A stretch of 64,000 nucleotides of DNA from Bacteroides sp. M10 (GTDB lineage: Bacteria; Bacteroidota; Bacteroidia; Bacteroidales; Bacteroidaceae). A model generated the notes under the pieces. The model had not been told where the DNA came from. It saw only the letters and a program-made list of their open reading frames with translations, and ran no database searches. The stretch is from NCBI RefSeq assembly GCF_014334015.1, contig NZ_CP060488.1:6654501-6718500 (forward strand), in the 5' to 3' direction. Positions 9,052 through 18,434 of this stretch are shown here, piece by piece (the first letter of the stretch is position 1; each line of letters opens with the position of its first letter). A program made the translations under genes and the position numbers.

Positions 9052-10534
9052 TTCTTTCTAATATTTTATAAAGTAACGGCATATTGATGTGTTTTCTCAC
9101 ATGTTCCGCCAACTTATCATATTGTTCTTCCTTGAATGTTGCATAGTCAAAGGTCTGCTGTTCCAGTTTGTCGGCATAAGGCTTGAGCAGGAAATCTATA
9201 AATGACTGGTTGTCAAGTATGCCATGAATATATGTTCCCATACACTTCCGGCCATTCCGGTAACCATCCTCTCTTCCATCCTCCAGTTTATTTAAAGGAG
9301 AAGGGGAGAATCCTCCGGCAGGTACGCTTCTGCCCATGTGTATCTCATATCCCTTACAAACCGTATCCGACTCATCAAAAGTGAAATTCACCTGCCGGGT
9401 CACTTTATCTCCCTGCATGGTAGTGATGACAGGAAGTAACCCCAAGCCGGGAAGTAATTTAAAACTTCCCTCTACTCCGTCAGGATCGCGTACTTCCAGC
9501 CCCATCATCTGATAACCGCCACAGATGCCCATGATGGTCGCCCCTTCCCGATGAGCTTTCAGAATAGCTTGTACTACTCCGTTACAGCGCAATTCATAAA
9601 GATCATCCAGCGTATTCTTGCTTCCGGGCAACAATACAATATCTGCTTTCGCTATTTCATTCACATTATTGGTATAATACAAATGCACCCGTTCATCCCG
9701 TTCCAACACATTAAAATCGGTAAAGTTAGACAGATGACGCAGCAAGATCACAGCTATATTGATTTTTCCGGCTATAGCCTCCCGGTTTTTAGACTCAAGC
9801 ATCACAGAGTCCTCTTCTTCTATATAAATTCCCTTATAGTAGGGCACTACTCCAAGCACAGGAACCTTGCAGAGGTCTTCGATCATCTTTATTCCGGACT
9901 CAAACAGGCGGATATCCCCTCTAAACTTATTGATAATAATACCCTTAATCAATGAACGTTCTTCCGGAGTCTGCAACAGAATAGAACCATACACACTGGC
10001 AAATACACCACCACGATCAATGTCCGCTACCAGAAAAACATCTGCCCCAGCGTGTTTTGCCATAGGCATATTGACCAGGTCGACGTCCCGCAGATTAATT
10101 TCCGAGATACTGCCGGCCCCCTCCATCACTATCGGATTATATCTGGTAGCGAGGCGATTATACGACTCATTGACTACTTTTCGTAATTCTTCCCTTCCCT
10201 CCTTGCGGAAATACTCATACGCATTCCGGTCACCGATTGGTTTCCCCAATAACACAACCTGCGAAGTATGTTCGGAACTTGGCTTCAACAACAACGGATT
10301 CATATCCGTATGACAGGGAACACCGGCAGCTTCCGCCTGAACGGCTTGCGCCCTGCCGATCTCCAATCCCTCGGGAGTGGCATACGAATTCAAAGCCATA
10401 TTCTGGGCCTTGAACGGTGCAGGATGATATCCGTCCTGCTTCAATATGCGACAGAATGCCGCAGCCAGAATACTTTTCCCGACATCGCTACCTGTTCCGG
10501 CAAGCATAAAGGAATTTAGTTTTTTCTTCTCCAT
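9044..10534 (-). CDS. cobQ: Cobyric acid synthase
   Basis: A 496-residue glutamine-dependent amidotransferase (CobQ/CbiP) that amidates four side chains of adenosylcobyrinic acid a,c-diamide. The N-terminal synthetase domain has AGTGSDVGKS as P-loop, FKAQNMALNS and EGAGSISEINL. The C-terminal class-I glutaminase-like domain has the nucleophile Cys in GICGGYQMMG and the His in GTYIHGILDN. I start at the ATG at 10534 because the P-loop begins about ten residues later; an open frame reaches to 10732 but the extra 66 residues overlap the adenosyltransferase gene and look like noise. Confidence 0.95.
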   Translation of the reverse strand: MEKKKLNSFMLAGTGSDVGKSILAAAFCRILKQDGYHPAPFKAQNMALNSYATPEGLEIGRAQAVQAEAAGVPCHTDMNPLLLKPSSEHTSQVVLLGKPIGDRNAYEYFRKEGREELRKVVNESYNRLATRYNPIVMEGAGSISEINLRDVDLVNMPMAKHAGADVFLVADIDRGGVFASVYGSILLQTPEERSLIKGIIINKFRGDIRLFESGIKMIEDLCKVPVLGVVPYYKGIYIEEEDSVMLESKNREAIAGKINIAVILLRHLSNFTDFNVLERDERVHLYYTNNVNEIAKADIVLLPGSKNTLDDLYELRCNGVVQAILKAHREGATIMGICGGYQMMGLEVRDPDGVEGSFKLLPGLGLLPVITTMQGDKVTRQVNFTFDESDTVCKGYEIHMGRSVPAGGFSPSPLNKLEDGREDGYRNGRKCMGTYIHGILDNQSFIDFLLKPYADKLEQQTFDYATFKEEQYDKLAEHVRKHINMPLLYKILERND

Positions 10535-10538
10535 CTTT

Positions 10539-11132
10539 CTATTTACTTTGGTCAGGGGTTGAAGCTTTGCGCTTATAACCGAAAGCTTTCCATTTCTCTT
10601 CAGTCCAGTGCTGCCGATACATTTCATAGCGTGCCATGACAAAGAACAAGTCGGATAATCGGTTGATGAATTCAAGCAGAGATTGCGGCACCGGGTCCTG
10701 CCGATGTAATGTGCAAAGCCTCCGTTCGGCACGCCTTGCTATAACACGCGCATGATGCAATTGTGCAGAAATTTGTGTACCACCCGGTAGTATAAAATAG
10801 CCATTATCTTCCATAGCGGTATTCATTGTATCCATTCTTTTTTCCAGAAGACCGGTCAGATCCGTACGCAAGGTATTCGGGTTTTCGCCCCTTTTAACGA
10901 ATGGAGTAGCCACATGACTCATGCATGACATCAGTTCCATCTGTATTTCATACAGCCATTCGTGCCATTCATCCTGTTCAGGAAGAAGTGAGCGGACTAT
11001 TCCTATCACCGTATTCAGTTCGTCAATCGTACCGTTAGCCTCAATCCTGATATCATCTTTTTCGACACGCTCACCACCAAAGATTCCGGTAGTTCCATTG
11101 TCACCCGTACGGGTATATATTCTTCTCATCAT
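10539..11132 (-). CDS. Cob(I)yrinic acid a,c-diamide adenosyltransferase, PduO type
   Basis: A 197-residue ATP:corrinoid adenosyltransferase of the PduO type: IYTRTGDNGTTGIFGG at the N-terminus is the ATP-binding motif, RRAERRLCTL is the conserved basic helix, and FINRLSDLFFVMARY is the C-terminal signature. It puts the upper adenosyl ligand on corrinoids. The ATG at 11132 overlaps the cbiA stop as ATGA; a second ATG follows immediately, and a TTG at 11138 is less likely. It is 4 bp ahead of the cobyric acid synthase, whose substrate is the adenosylated corrinoid. Confidence 0.93.
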   Translation of the reverse strand: MMRRIYTRTGDNGTTGIFGGERVEKDDIRIEANGTIDELNTVIGIVRSLLPEQDEWHEWLYEIQMELMSCMSHVATPFVKRGENPNTLRTDLTGLLEKRMDTMNTAMEDNGYFILPGGTQISAQLHHARVIARRAERRLCTLHRQDPVPQSLLEFINRLSDLFFVMARYEMYRQHWTEEKWKAFGYKRKASTPDQSK

Positions 11133-12451
11133 TCCCAAAGTTTCATTAAGTTCATTTCACCCCAATAGAGGTGTGTATAGCCTGCAATCAGATTCTTATA
11201 TCGATAAAGCGGAGTGGAAACAGGATTTCCTTTTGCATCTGTCACCTCCGCAATGGATGGAAGTTCTTTTTCAATGGAAGAGTAATGAAACTCATGTCCT
11301 TTCCATACCTGCTCTCCTATCCGGAGGGTTCGATAACCAAGCCTTAATTTCATATTTTCCATAGTAGCCCTCTGATGCAGTAATCCGACCATGGCATATT
11401 GTTTTCCATCCATTCCCCGGATACTGTCACAAAGATACATCATCCCACCACATTCGGCAAGCAAACGACCTCCGCTTTCCACATACATTTTTAATTGTTG
11501 CTTGACGGCTATGTTACTTTCCAGCTCTTTCAGGAAAAATTCGGGATAACCACCCGGCAAATAAACTAAATCACAATCGGGCAGATGTTCATCGCTCATG
11601 GGACTGAAAAAGGTAACTGTCCCTAATTCTTTCAGACGAGCCAAGTTCTCCCGGTACATGAAATTAAATGCTGCATCCTGCGCTACTGCTATCTTCCATT
11701 TTCTTTCTAAAAGAATGTCTTTGGAGATTTCTGTCGATGGAATCGAGGTATGTGCATTATAATCAACCAATGGTACACTACATACTTCAAGAATCCGGTC
11801 AACCGCCACATGCTCTTCAATCGCCTGCGCCACCACAGAAGCGAATTTATCAAACTGATAGGAAGCATCCAACGTCAATCCCAAATGACGGGAGGGTACT
11901 TCCAGTTCTTTCAATCGAGGAAGAAAGCCGAAACATTCTACACCTACATCTTCACAGGCTTTCTGTAAAAAAGAGTAATGGCGTTCGGAAGCTACCTGAT
12001 TGAATACCACACCGGCAAGTCGCACCGACGGATTGAAATATTTAAAGCCATATAGAATCGGAGCTACTGTATAAGACGTTGATTTGGCATTGATTACAAG
12101 AACAACAGGGATATTCAATAAGGCGGCAATAGCCGCACTGCTTCCCTCCATTCCTTCGAAGCCGTCGAAAAGTCCCATCACTCCCTCGGTCACACATACA
12201 TCCATTGCAGCCGCGTATTTTGCATACGTCTCCTTTACATGTTTTTGAGAAGAGAGCCAGAGATCGAGATTGACGGAAGCATTACCTGCTGCCATCTCAT
12301 GATACTTCGTATCAATATAATCAGGACCACATTTATAAGGCTGCACATTCAGTCCTCTATCACGAAACAGTCTTAACAACCCTGTTGTAAAGGTTGTTTT
12401 TCCACCTCCCGAAGAAGCGGCTCCAATTAAAAAATGACTGGTCTGTTTCAT
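11129..12451 (-). CDS. cbiA: Cobyrinate a,c-diamide synthase
   Basis: A 440-residue CbiA: an N-terminal dethiobiotin-synthetase-like ATPase domain with P-loop GAASSGGGKTTFTTGLLRLF at residues ~10-30, YKCGPDYIDTKYHE, TEGVMGLFDGFEG, and a C-terminal glutaminase-like domain with the Cys in LLAECGGMMYLCD and the His in GHEFHYS. It amidates the a and c side chains of cobyrinic acid. It overlaps cbiE/cbiT by 4 bp (ATGA) at its start and the adenosyltransferase by 4 bp at its end. In the anaerobic route it acts on cobalt-containing cobyrinate. Confidence 0.95.
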   Translation of the reverse strand: MKQTSHFLIGAASSGGGKTTFTTGLLRLFRDRGLNVQPYKCGPDYIDTKYHEMAAGNASVNLDLWLSSQKHVKETYAKYAAAMDVCVTEGVMGLFDGFEGMEGSSAAIAALLNIPVVLVINAKSTSYTVAPILYGFKYFNPSVRLAGVVFNQVASERHYSFLQKACEDVGVECFGFLPRLKELEVPSRHLGLTLDASYQFDKFASVVAQAIEEHVAVDRILEVCSVPLVDYNAHTSIPSTEISKDILLERKWKIAVAQDAAFNFMYRENLARLKELGTVTFFSPMSDEHLPDCDLVYLPGGYPEFFLKELESNIAVKQQLKMYVESGGRLLAECGGMMYLCDSIRGMDGKQYAMVGLLHQRATMENMKLRLGYRTLRIGEQVWKGHEFHYSSIEKELPSIAEVTDAKGNPVSTPLYRYKNLIAGYTHLYWGEMNLMKLWE

Positions 12452-13632
12452 CGTTTTATAGCTTTCAGTGTATCAATGGGATTATGCTCGTCTACTGTCA
12501 GTCGGATCACTTGTTCAAGTTTCAATCCATTATCGTCTATTGCTTTCTCAAATTGATTCCTACTGTCTTCGGATACAGAATTAAACACCAGCGTCCCACC
12601 AACAAGCAATAAAGGAGCTATTTTCTTTATCATTTCTCCCAACTTGCCACCATGACCTCCAATAAAGACAGCATCAGGCATGGGAAATTTCTCTAACGGT
12701 ATATCCAAAAAATCTCCAATCACCGTCGTTATTCCCGGACAGCCAAACCGATGACTATTCGTTTCCATCAATTGCCGCCCCGCCTCTCTTTTCTCAAAAG
12801 CAACAATATCGAGATGAGGAAATTGCAACTTCGCCTCAATGGAAACAGAACCAGTACAAAAACCCACGTCCCACATCACCGATCTGTTTCTCAAATCGAG
12901 CAGACTCAATGACAGCAGACGAACAGGCATTTTGGTTATCATATTCGCCCGCCCGTCCAACAATTCAAACTGCTCTTCCGGAATTCCGAACGACCGTTCA
13001 CGAACGGTAATACGCTTTAAAATCACACAATTCGGCATCCTGAAATGCCTTTCCATCGCTTCCTCCACACTATATTCTGCCACTGTTTCCTCTTCATTCC
13101 CCAACTGCTCACCCACAATCATCCGGTAGTTGGCATATCCGTACGCTTGCATCCGGGCAGCTATGGATGCAGGTGTTTTTTCTCTGTCAGTGAGCGAACC
13201 AATCAATGTCTCTCCGGAAATAAGAGCCTCATCCAAGGCTTTCCACGGTCTGCCAGTCAGAGAAATCGTCCGCATATCATGATAAGGTAACAAGGCTTTG
13301 TGCGCTAAAAGCTGCAAGGAACTAAAAGACGGATAGACTTTGACAACAGCCTCGGGCAGTTTACGCATCACCGTATTGGCAAAACCAAAAAACAAAGGAT
13401 CACCGGAAGCAAAAACTACTATTTCCTGATAACCGGCATAACACTCGAACACAGCGTCAAGAGGCACAGTTATATCTATCCAAACCGATGATTCCGGTAA
13501 CATGGCCGCCACAATTTCATGATGTCTCTTTCCACCCGAAAAGACATGAGAACGGGCAATCAAAGCCTGAACCTCCTTACTGAAAGAGAGTTCGCGACTA
13601 TCTGTTATTCCTATGATATGAAATTCCTGCAT
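12448..13632 (-). CDS. cobL: Cobalt-precorrin-7 C5-methyltransferase / C15-methyltransferase (decarboxylating), CbiE-CbiT fusion
   Basis: A 394-residue fusion. Residues 1 to ~200 are the CbiE tetrapyrrole-methylase domain (FHIIGITDSRELS, VVFASGDPLFFGF). Residues ~205-394 are the CbiT Rossmann methyltransferase, with SAM motif WDVGFCTGSVSIEAKL and PDAVFIGGHGG. Together they methylate C5 and C15 and remove the acetate carboxyl at C12. The fusion matches CobL of the aerobic pathway in layout, but the surrounding genes are anaerobic. In the SAM motif, the usual Ala/Gly after DxG is Phe-Cys. It lies 27 bp below cbiH/cbiC. Confidence 0.93.
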   Translation of the reverse strand: MQEFHIIGITDSRELSFSKEVQALIARSHVFSGGKRHHEIVAAMLPESSVWIDITVPLDAVFECYAGYQEIVVFASGDPLFFGFANTVMRKLPEAVVKVYPSFSSLQLLAHKALLPYHDMRTISLTGRPWKALDEALISGETLIGSLTDREKTPASIAARMQAYGYANYRMIVGEQLGNEEETVAEYSVEEAMERHFRMPNCVILKRITVRERSFGIPEEQFELLDGRANMITKMPVRLLSLSLLDLRNRSVMWDVGFCTGSVSIEAKLQFPHLDIVAFEKREAGRQLMETNSHRFGCPGITTVIGDFLDIPLEKFPMPDAVFIGGHGGKLGEMIKKIAPLLLVGGTLVFNSVSEDSRNQFEKAIDDNGLKLEQVIRLTVDEHNPIDTLKAIKR

Positions 13633-13659
13633 TCTGTCATATAAAATGTCTATACTCTT

Positions 13660-15066
13660 CTATACATCTCTGCCGGGGCGCAGTGTCCGGGCATCATCAA
13701 AACATAAAATCGCGTTCACCAATGTAGCGGCAAGATTACTTCCTCCCCGTCTGCCCTGAACAATAATCTTCGGTACTTCCGTGAATGTCTTTATCATGTA
13801 TTTCGACTCTTTCACATGCACGAATCCTACGGGAGCGGCAATAACCCCGGACGGGTGTGCTTTTCCTTTTCGAATCAGATCGCACAGTTCTATTAATGCC
13901 GTAGGTGCATTACCAAATACAAAAAGAGCATCCGGATGTTTTTCTACAGCCAGGCGAATAGCTTCCTGTGAGCGGGTAGTTCCCCGTTTCTTCGACTGTT
14001 CCACTGCACGTTCGTCGGAGAGATAACATTTCACTTCCACCCCTAAACGCTGTAAAGCACCTTTCCGTATGCCGGCAGCTACCATCGTGACATCTGTGAT
14101 AATCGTCTTAATCCGTCCGGAAGCAATCTGTTCATACAAGTTCTTTACAACCTCCTTATCCGTATATACCAGCTTCTCCATTTCAAAATCCGCTGTGGTA
14201 TGTATGGCATGAAATAAAGCCCACTTACGGTCAAGGTCGATCTCTTTATTCTGCATCTCTTCCTCTATCTTCCGGAAAGAGTTCATCATAATCTCCTGTC
14301 CTTTTCCGACTTCCCCCTTTTCCTGTTCGCGATAATATCCGCGAGGAGTTACCATCCGGTTCTGAAATTGATAAGTTTGTGAATTGCCAATCAGTATTAC
14401 TGTAAACATATCCACTTCTTCCGGATCGAAATCCTGTAAGGTGGTCACTACCACCGTTTCTTCTTCCCGACCTGCCTGACGGACATAACCTACGGGCGTT
14501 TCCGGTGAACGGGATTCCTGAAAGATTTCTTTCAGACGATAAAGCTGCCAGTAACGTCCCTCACTCTTAGGGTTGTAAATGGCTGTTACAAAGTCGGCAG
14601 TAGCAGCGGCAGTGATTCTTTTTTCTATGATTTCCCAGGAAGTCATCAAGTCGGACAGAGAGATAATGCAAAAATCATGACCGATGGGAGCACCCAGCAA
14701 TGACGCAGCTTTCTGGAAAGCACTGATACCGGGCAGCACGAGGATCTCGACCTCACTCCCCCGTTCCCGTTTCATTTCATAAATCAACGGAGCCATCCCA
14801 TAGATTCCCGCATCACCGGAACTGATGACACAAACAGTTTTTCCCTGTTCAGCATATTCAAAAGCCAATTCTGCACGGGCTTTCTCCCGCTTCATTCCGG
14901 TATCTATGCATTCTGTCTGTTCCGACAGCCAGGAGGTAATAAACTGAAAATAATACTTATATCCAATCACTACATCTGACTCTTTCAAGGCATTAACGAC
15001 AGCTGGAGTAATATCTTCCGGGCTACCGGGACCGATACCTGCTACTATGATCTTATTTTCTTTCAT
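13660..15066 (-). CDS. cobJ: Precorrin-3B C17-methyltransferase / precorrin-8X methylmutase, CbiH-CbiC fusion
   Basis: A 468-residue fusion. Residues 1 to ~250 are a CbiH/CobJ methylase (IIVAGIGPGSPEDITP, SSGDAGIYGMAPL, LVLPGISAFQKAA) that methylates C17 with ring contraction. Residues ~265-468 are CbiC/CobH methylmutase (HTTADFEMEK, TDVTMVAAGIRKG, FGNAPTALIEL, VGFVHVKESK, GRRGGSNLAATLVNAI) that moves a methyl from C11 to C12. It is the first gene of the seven-gene - operon and has its own -7 box at 15091-15098. No riboswitch was seen in its leader. Confidence 0.94.
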   Translation of the reverse strand: MKENKIIVAGIGPGSPEDITPAVVNALKESDVVIGYKYYFQFITSWLSEQTECIDTGMKREKARAELAFEYAEQGKTVCVISSGDAGIYGMAPLIYEMKRERGSEVEILVLPGISAFQKAASLLGAPIGHDFCIISLSDLMTSWEIIEKRITAAATADFVTAIYNPKSEGRYWQLYRLKEIFQESRSPETPVGYVRQAGREEETVVVTTLQDFDPEEVDMFTVILIGNSQTYQFQNRMVTPRGYYREQEKGEVGKGQEIMMNSFRKIEEEMQNKEIDLDRKWALFHAIHTTADFEMEKLVYTDKEVVKNLYEQIASGRIKTIITDVTMVAAGIRKGALQRLGVEVKCYLSDERAVEQSKKRGTTRSQEAIRLAVEKHPDALFVFGNAPTALIELCDLIRKGKAHPSGVIAAPVGFVHVKESKYMIKTFTEVPKIIVQGRRGGSNLAATLVNAILCFDDARTLRPGRDV

Positions 15067-15090
15067 ACATCTTCAGGATTATACCTGAAA

Positions 15091-15098
15091 CAAAGGTA
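15091..15098 (-). promoter_or_regulatory. Promoter -7 box for the cbiH/C to cbiB operon
   Basis: The - strand reads TACCTTTG, a perfect Bacteroides -7 box, 25 bp ahead of the start at 15066, with TTG at the -33 distance (15114-15116). Downstream of it there is no room for a cobalamin aptamer. Confidence 0.65.
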
Positions 15099-15174
15099 AA
15101 GATAAAAACTTAAACAAGATAAAATGTAATCAGATAGTTCTGAATAAAAAATCACAGAATATCCTGACTATATA

Positions 15175-15238
15175 AAAAGCCAACTAAAATGATCCCGTTT
15201 TATTTATAGCAAATACGGCCATTTTGGTTGGCTTTATT
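15175..15238 (-). terminator. Terminator of the riboswitch-led operon ending with cbiK
   Basis: Long arms AAAGCCAAC-AAAATG and CATTTT-GTTGGCTTT pair with one mismatch around a ~30-nt loop, followed on the - strand by TTTTTA. It lies ~45 bp after the cbiK stop and separates that operon from the cbiH/C promoter. Confidence 0.75.
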
Positions 15239-15284
15239 TTGTTTATTAGCAGTATGATTATTTCACACTCAACTAATCAACCAA

Positions 15285-16316
15285 TTATTCTTCTTCCGCA
15301 TCCGGATCATACATTGCATCATTATCAGCGACCTTCTTCTCAATATGGCTAACCCATACGCTTACAATCTTGGAATAATCACCTAATCCTTTGATATCAC
15401 AGTTAGCCAACGGGCAAGTATATCCGGCTTTTGCCAATTCATAGCGCCAACTTCCTTCTTCAGCCGTGGCACCAACACCACCCTTCATATCATTATTAGC
15501 ATGATCGCCTGCAATAGACATCAACGGATGACAGATCACATTACCTGATTTCTTGTTAGCTGCCTGCATACGGGAAATCATATCGTCTATATAATTATCT
15601 TCCATATCTACAGTAGCCACAAAATAATTAGAATTAAGTTTCTGCAACTCTGCTTCCATCATCGTGTAGCGAGAGTTACCATTCCCGTAGTTATAATTTT
15701 CGGGATTTCCATGTCCCATGAAAGTCACAATATTATTCGACTCCACTTTACTTTTATAAGTTTCATGCAGAATCTTTGCTACATTGGTTACATCTTCCTC
15801 TGTTTCCAACAACGGACCACCCAAATATACTTTCACGTTGGCAAATTCCGGGTGCTCACCATCATTATGGAAATCTTTCACGACATTCTGTACCCGAAGG
15901 AATTCTTCGCCGGGAATAACATGAAGAGATTGCACGCAAACCGTCTTATATCCTGCCAGACCAATAGCTTCCAAATAGAAAGAAGGTGCATAATAATTCC
16001 AACCTTTTGCCGCGCAACGGGTCATACAAATCTCCGAAGTGAAAGAAAAATAAATATCCATGTTAGGGAACTTACTAGCAAACTGCGCTTTCATATTATT
16101 GAAAGTCGTTTGAGGCGCATCCCACGTACTACCAAAAGTCACTAGCAGCAAGGCTGTATCATGCTTTTTGTTGGCTTGTACTTCGGCAGTTACTGCTTCC
16201 ATCTTCTTATCGTGGTTGGATTTTGCCACATCATCATCGTCGTCGGAGCAAGATACTGCCGAAAGGGACATTACAGCTACTAAAGCTGTCATCATCATAA
16301 ATCTAAACTGTTTCAT
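15285..16316 (-). CDS. cbiK: CbiK-like sirohydrochlorin cobaltochelatase with lipoprotein signal
   Basis: A 343-residue class-II chelatase of the CbiK family. ALLLVTFGSTWDAP starts the fold at residue ~55; H132 in SLHVIPGEEF and H202/H263 (FMGHGNPENY, ICHPLMSIAGDHAN) are candidate metal ligands. Unusually, residues 1-23 are a lipoprotein signal (LSAVSC, C23) followed by a run of five Asp, typical of Bacteroides surface or outer-membrane lipoproteins. Known cytoplasmic CbiK inserts cobalt into sirohydrochlorin; an exported form (CbiKP) is known from Desulfovibrio. It is the last gene of the operon with two TonB receptors and cbiL. Export means it may handle cobalt, iron or tetrapyrrole outside the cytoplasm. 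Confidence 0.85.
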   Translation of the reverse strand: MKQFRFMMMTALVAVMSLSAVSCSDDDDDVAKSNHDKKMEAVTAEVQANKKHDTALLLVTFGSTWDAPQTTFNNMKAQFASKFPNMDIYFSFTSEICMTRCAAKGWNYYAPSFYLEAIGLAGYKTVCVQSLHVIPGEEFLRVQNVVKDFHNDGEHPEFANVKVYLGGPLLETEEDVTNVAKILHETYKSKVESNNIVTFMGHGNPENYNYGNGNSRYTMMEAELQKLNSNYFVATVDMEDNYIDDMISRMQAANKKSGNVICHPLMSIAGDHANNDMKGGVGATAEEGSWRYELAKAGYTCPLANCDIKGLGDYSKIVSVWVSHIEKKVADNDAMYDPDAEEE

Positions 16317-16343
16317 GTCTTTAAAATTTTAAAGGGTTAAACA

Positions 16344-18434
16344 TCATGTATTTTTTGTCTTTTTTTGTCCGAATTGTATCATCAACGAACCATAGAAAGT
16401 TCGTCCCGCTGTAGTTGTACCATAATTCAGGCTGTGATACGTTGTCTCATAATAATTGAAGATATTATCGATTCCCGCATTCACCTCGGCATTCCATCGT
16501 TTGCCCAATTTGAATTGGTGACGGGTATTCAGCCTCCAAAGATTATAAGCCTTGCCATTTCCATCATCCTGATAATAACGTTTACTCTGAATACGTCCAT
16601 AAACTCCAATGCCAAGACGATAGTTACTCCGTCTCCACGCATGCGTCCAGATGGCACTCACAGTAGCACGATGATGAGCCATACCATCAATAATGACATG
16701 TTTCATTACTTGATCTTCTTCATCATATTGGTTCGCTTCAGTATCCAGATAGCTATAACCTCCTGTCAGAGTCAGTGATTGGACCGGTGTCCATTTGGCA
16801 TTCACATCCACCCCATAAGTACGGGCATCATCCATGTTCTGATACTGGCGTACACGGGCAGGATCATAGGTAACAACCAGATCACCCGGAGCCTGCGAAA
16901 GAGGAATAGTGACTAGAGTTATCATATTATCTACCCAGTTACAATATCCCGTGACATTGATACTGAAACGAGTTCCATTATATTCCAGTCCACCGGAAAC
17001 ATAACGGCTGGTCTGTGGATCCAACTCCGTATTTCCCAGATTCAATGAGATTATTGACATCTGACGGATATAACGGTAATGCAATTCTTTCAGTGTCGGT
17101 GTCTTGAATCCTTCCGAATAGGTAGCACGCAGATTAAAAGCTCCTAACTTATAAAGTGCCGATACTTTCGGAGTGATGCGCACACCAAAGTTCTGATTCA
17201 CTGTCAGTCTCCCTCCCGCTGTGATATTCAACCGTTCAATAGGCGTCCATTCATCCTGCGCATAGAAAGAGGTCGTATAATCGGATACCTGATCTTTTTC
17301 ATCCAGTCGACGGGGAGCATCCAGCCAATTGATTTCCGTATCAGTACCCACACTCAAACGATTGAAGTATGGCAGATTGAATATACCTTTCAACTGCAAT
17401 AACAAGCGGCTTTGATCGCTTTGCAATCCTTTATCACCAGGGAAATATGGAAAACTGATCTCCTTGCCACTATCATCATACTCCTTATCCCAAGTCTCGC
17501 GAGTGTACATATAATAATAAGCATGACTATCATAGTTGACGTCCAGCATAATGCTATTGCTATTTTTCAGCTTCAACTTACCTCCTGTCGCAACAGAAGA
17601 GTTACGATAAAGGAAATCATAAGTCTTATAGTCAGGCACTCCGCAAGGACGATATATCCGTTTGCGATAAAAGCTACCGTCAGCGTAAAGGCTCAAATCC
17701 TTTGTAGCCTGATAATCGAAACGCTGTGCCACTTGCCAGTCCGTATAGCGATTTACAGTCTTATTGATGGAATTGGTTATAGGATATTCATAACGGTTCG
17801 GATCTTCATAAGTTGTATTCTGCCATCCGTCTGAATGCTTCAGTTGGAAATTAGTGGAAGAAGTAAATTTACCAACCTTGAACTGTACGGTATTCGACTG
17901 CCGGAATTCTCCATACGATCCGCCGCGACTTGTATTTTCTATCAAAATATTTTCGCGGTGTTTCTTTAATATAATATTCACCACTCCTGCAATAGCATCA
18001 CTTCCGTAAAGTGCCGAAGCAGCTCCTTTCACGATTTCAATACGTTCAATACGAGCCGGATCGATCAAGCCCAGATTATTCTGTCCGCCTACATCACCAT
18101 GCATCTTCTTGCCATCAACAAGGATTAATATATAACCATTGCCGAGTCCTCCCAATTGCATATTGGCTCCCATATCACCAGCACTAAAATCAAAAGAAGC
18201 ACACAGTCCGCTCAAAATATCTTCCAAGGTAGCCCCTGCATAACTATCCAGCATTTTGCGGCTAATCACTTCCGTCTGCACAGGTGCATCTTTCAGATAG
18301 TGTTCCGTTCCCGTACCTGTCACCACTATTTCAGGAATCGAATCCTGCATGGCGACATTGCTCTGTGCACTTACCTCTGCGGATAAAGACAACAAAACAA
18401 GTCCTGTTAACCATATTTGTCTCATTCGTTTCAT
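16344..18434 (-). CDS. TonB-dependent receptor, BtuB-like, in cobalamin operon
   Basis: A 696-residue receptor. Signal peptide to ~residue 24 (VSAQS), then straight into a plug domain (IVVTGTGTEHYLKDAPVQTEVI, GNGYILILVDGKKM, IEIVKGAASALYGSDAIAGVVNII) and a 22-strand-type barrel ending MIQFGQKKTKNT. It lacks the N-terminal carboxypeptidase-like domain of its neighbour at 19152. Its start overlaps the cbiL stop by 4 bp. Position in a riboswitch-led operon suggests uptake of corrinoid, a tetrapyrrole precursor or cobalt chelate. No BtuG-type lipoprotein gene is adjacent. Confidence 0.85.
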   Translation of the reverse strand: MKRMRQIWLTGLVLLSLSAEVSAQSNVAMQDSIPEIVVTGTGTEHYLKDAPVQTEVISRKMLDSYAGATLEDILSGLCASFDFSAGDMGANMQLGGLGNGYILILVDGKKMHGDVGGQNNLGLIDPARIERIEIVKGAASALYGSDAIAGVVNIILKKHRENILIENTSRGGSYGEFRQSNTVQFKVGKFTSSTNFQLKHSDGWQNTTYEDPNRYEYPITNSINKTVNRYTDWQVAQRFDYQATKDLSLYADGSFYRKRIYRPCGVPDYKTYDFLYRNSSVATGGKLKLKNSNSIMLDVNYDSHAYYYMYTRETWDKEYDDSGKEISFPYFPGDKGLQSDQSRLLLQLKGIFNLPYFNRLSVGTDTEINWLDAPRRLDEKDQVSDYTTSFYAQDEWTPIERLNITAGGRLTVNQNFGVRITPKVSALYKLGAFNLRATYSEGFKTPTLKELHYRYIRQMSIISLNLGNTELDPQTSRYVSGGLEYNGTRFSINVTGYCNWVDNMITLVTIPLSQAPGDLVVTYDPARVRQYQNMDDARTYGVDVNAKWTPVQSLTLTGGYSYLDTEANQYDEEDQVMKHVIIDGMAHHRATVSAIWTHAWRRSNYRLGIGVYGRIQSKRYYQDDGNGKAYNLWRLNTRHQFKLGKRWNAEVNAGIDNIFNYYETTYHSLNYGTTTAGRTFYGSLMIQFGQKKTKNT

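Noticed and set aside
10535..10732. N-terminal extension of cobyric acid synthase
   Set aside because: The open frame overlaps the adenosyltransferase gene and shows no family similarity; ATG at 10534 fits the fold.
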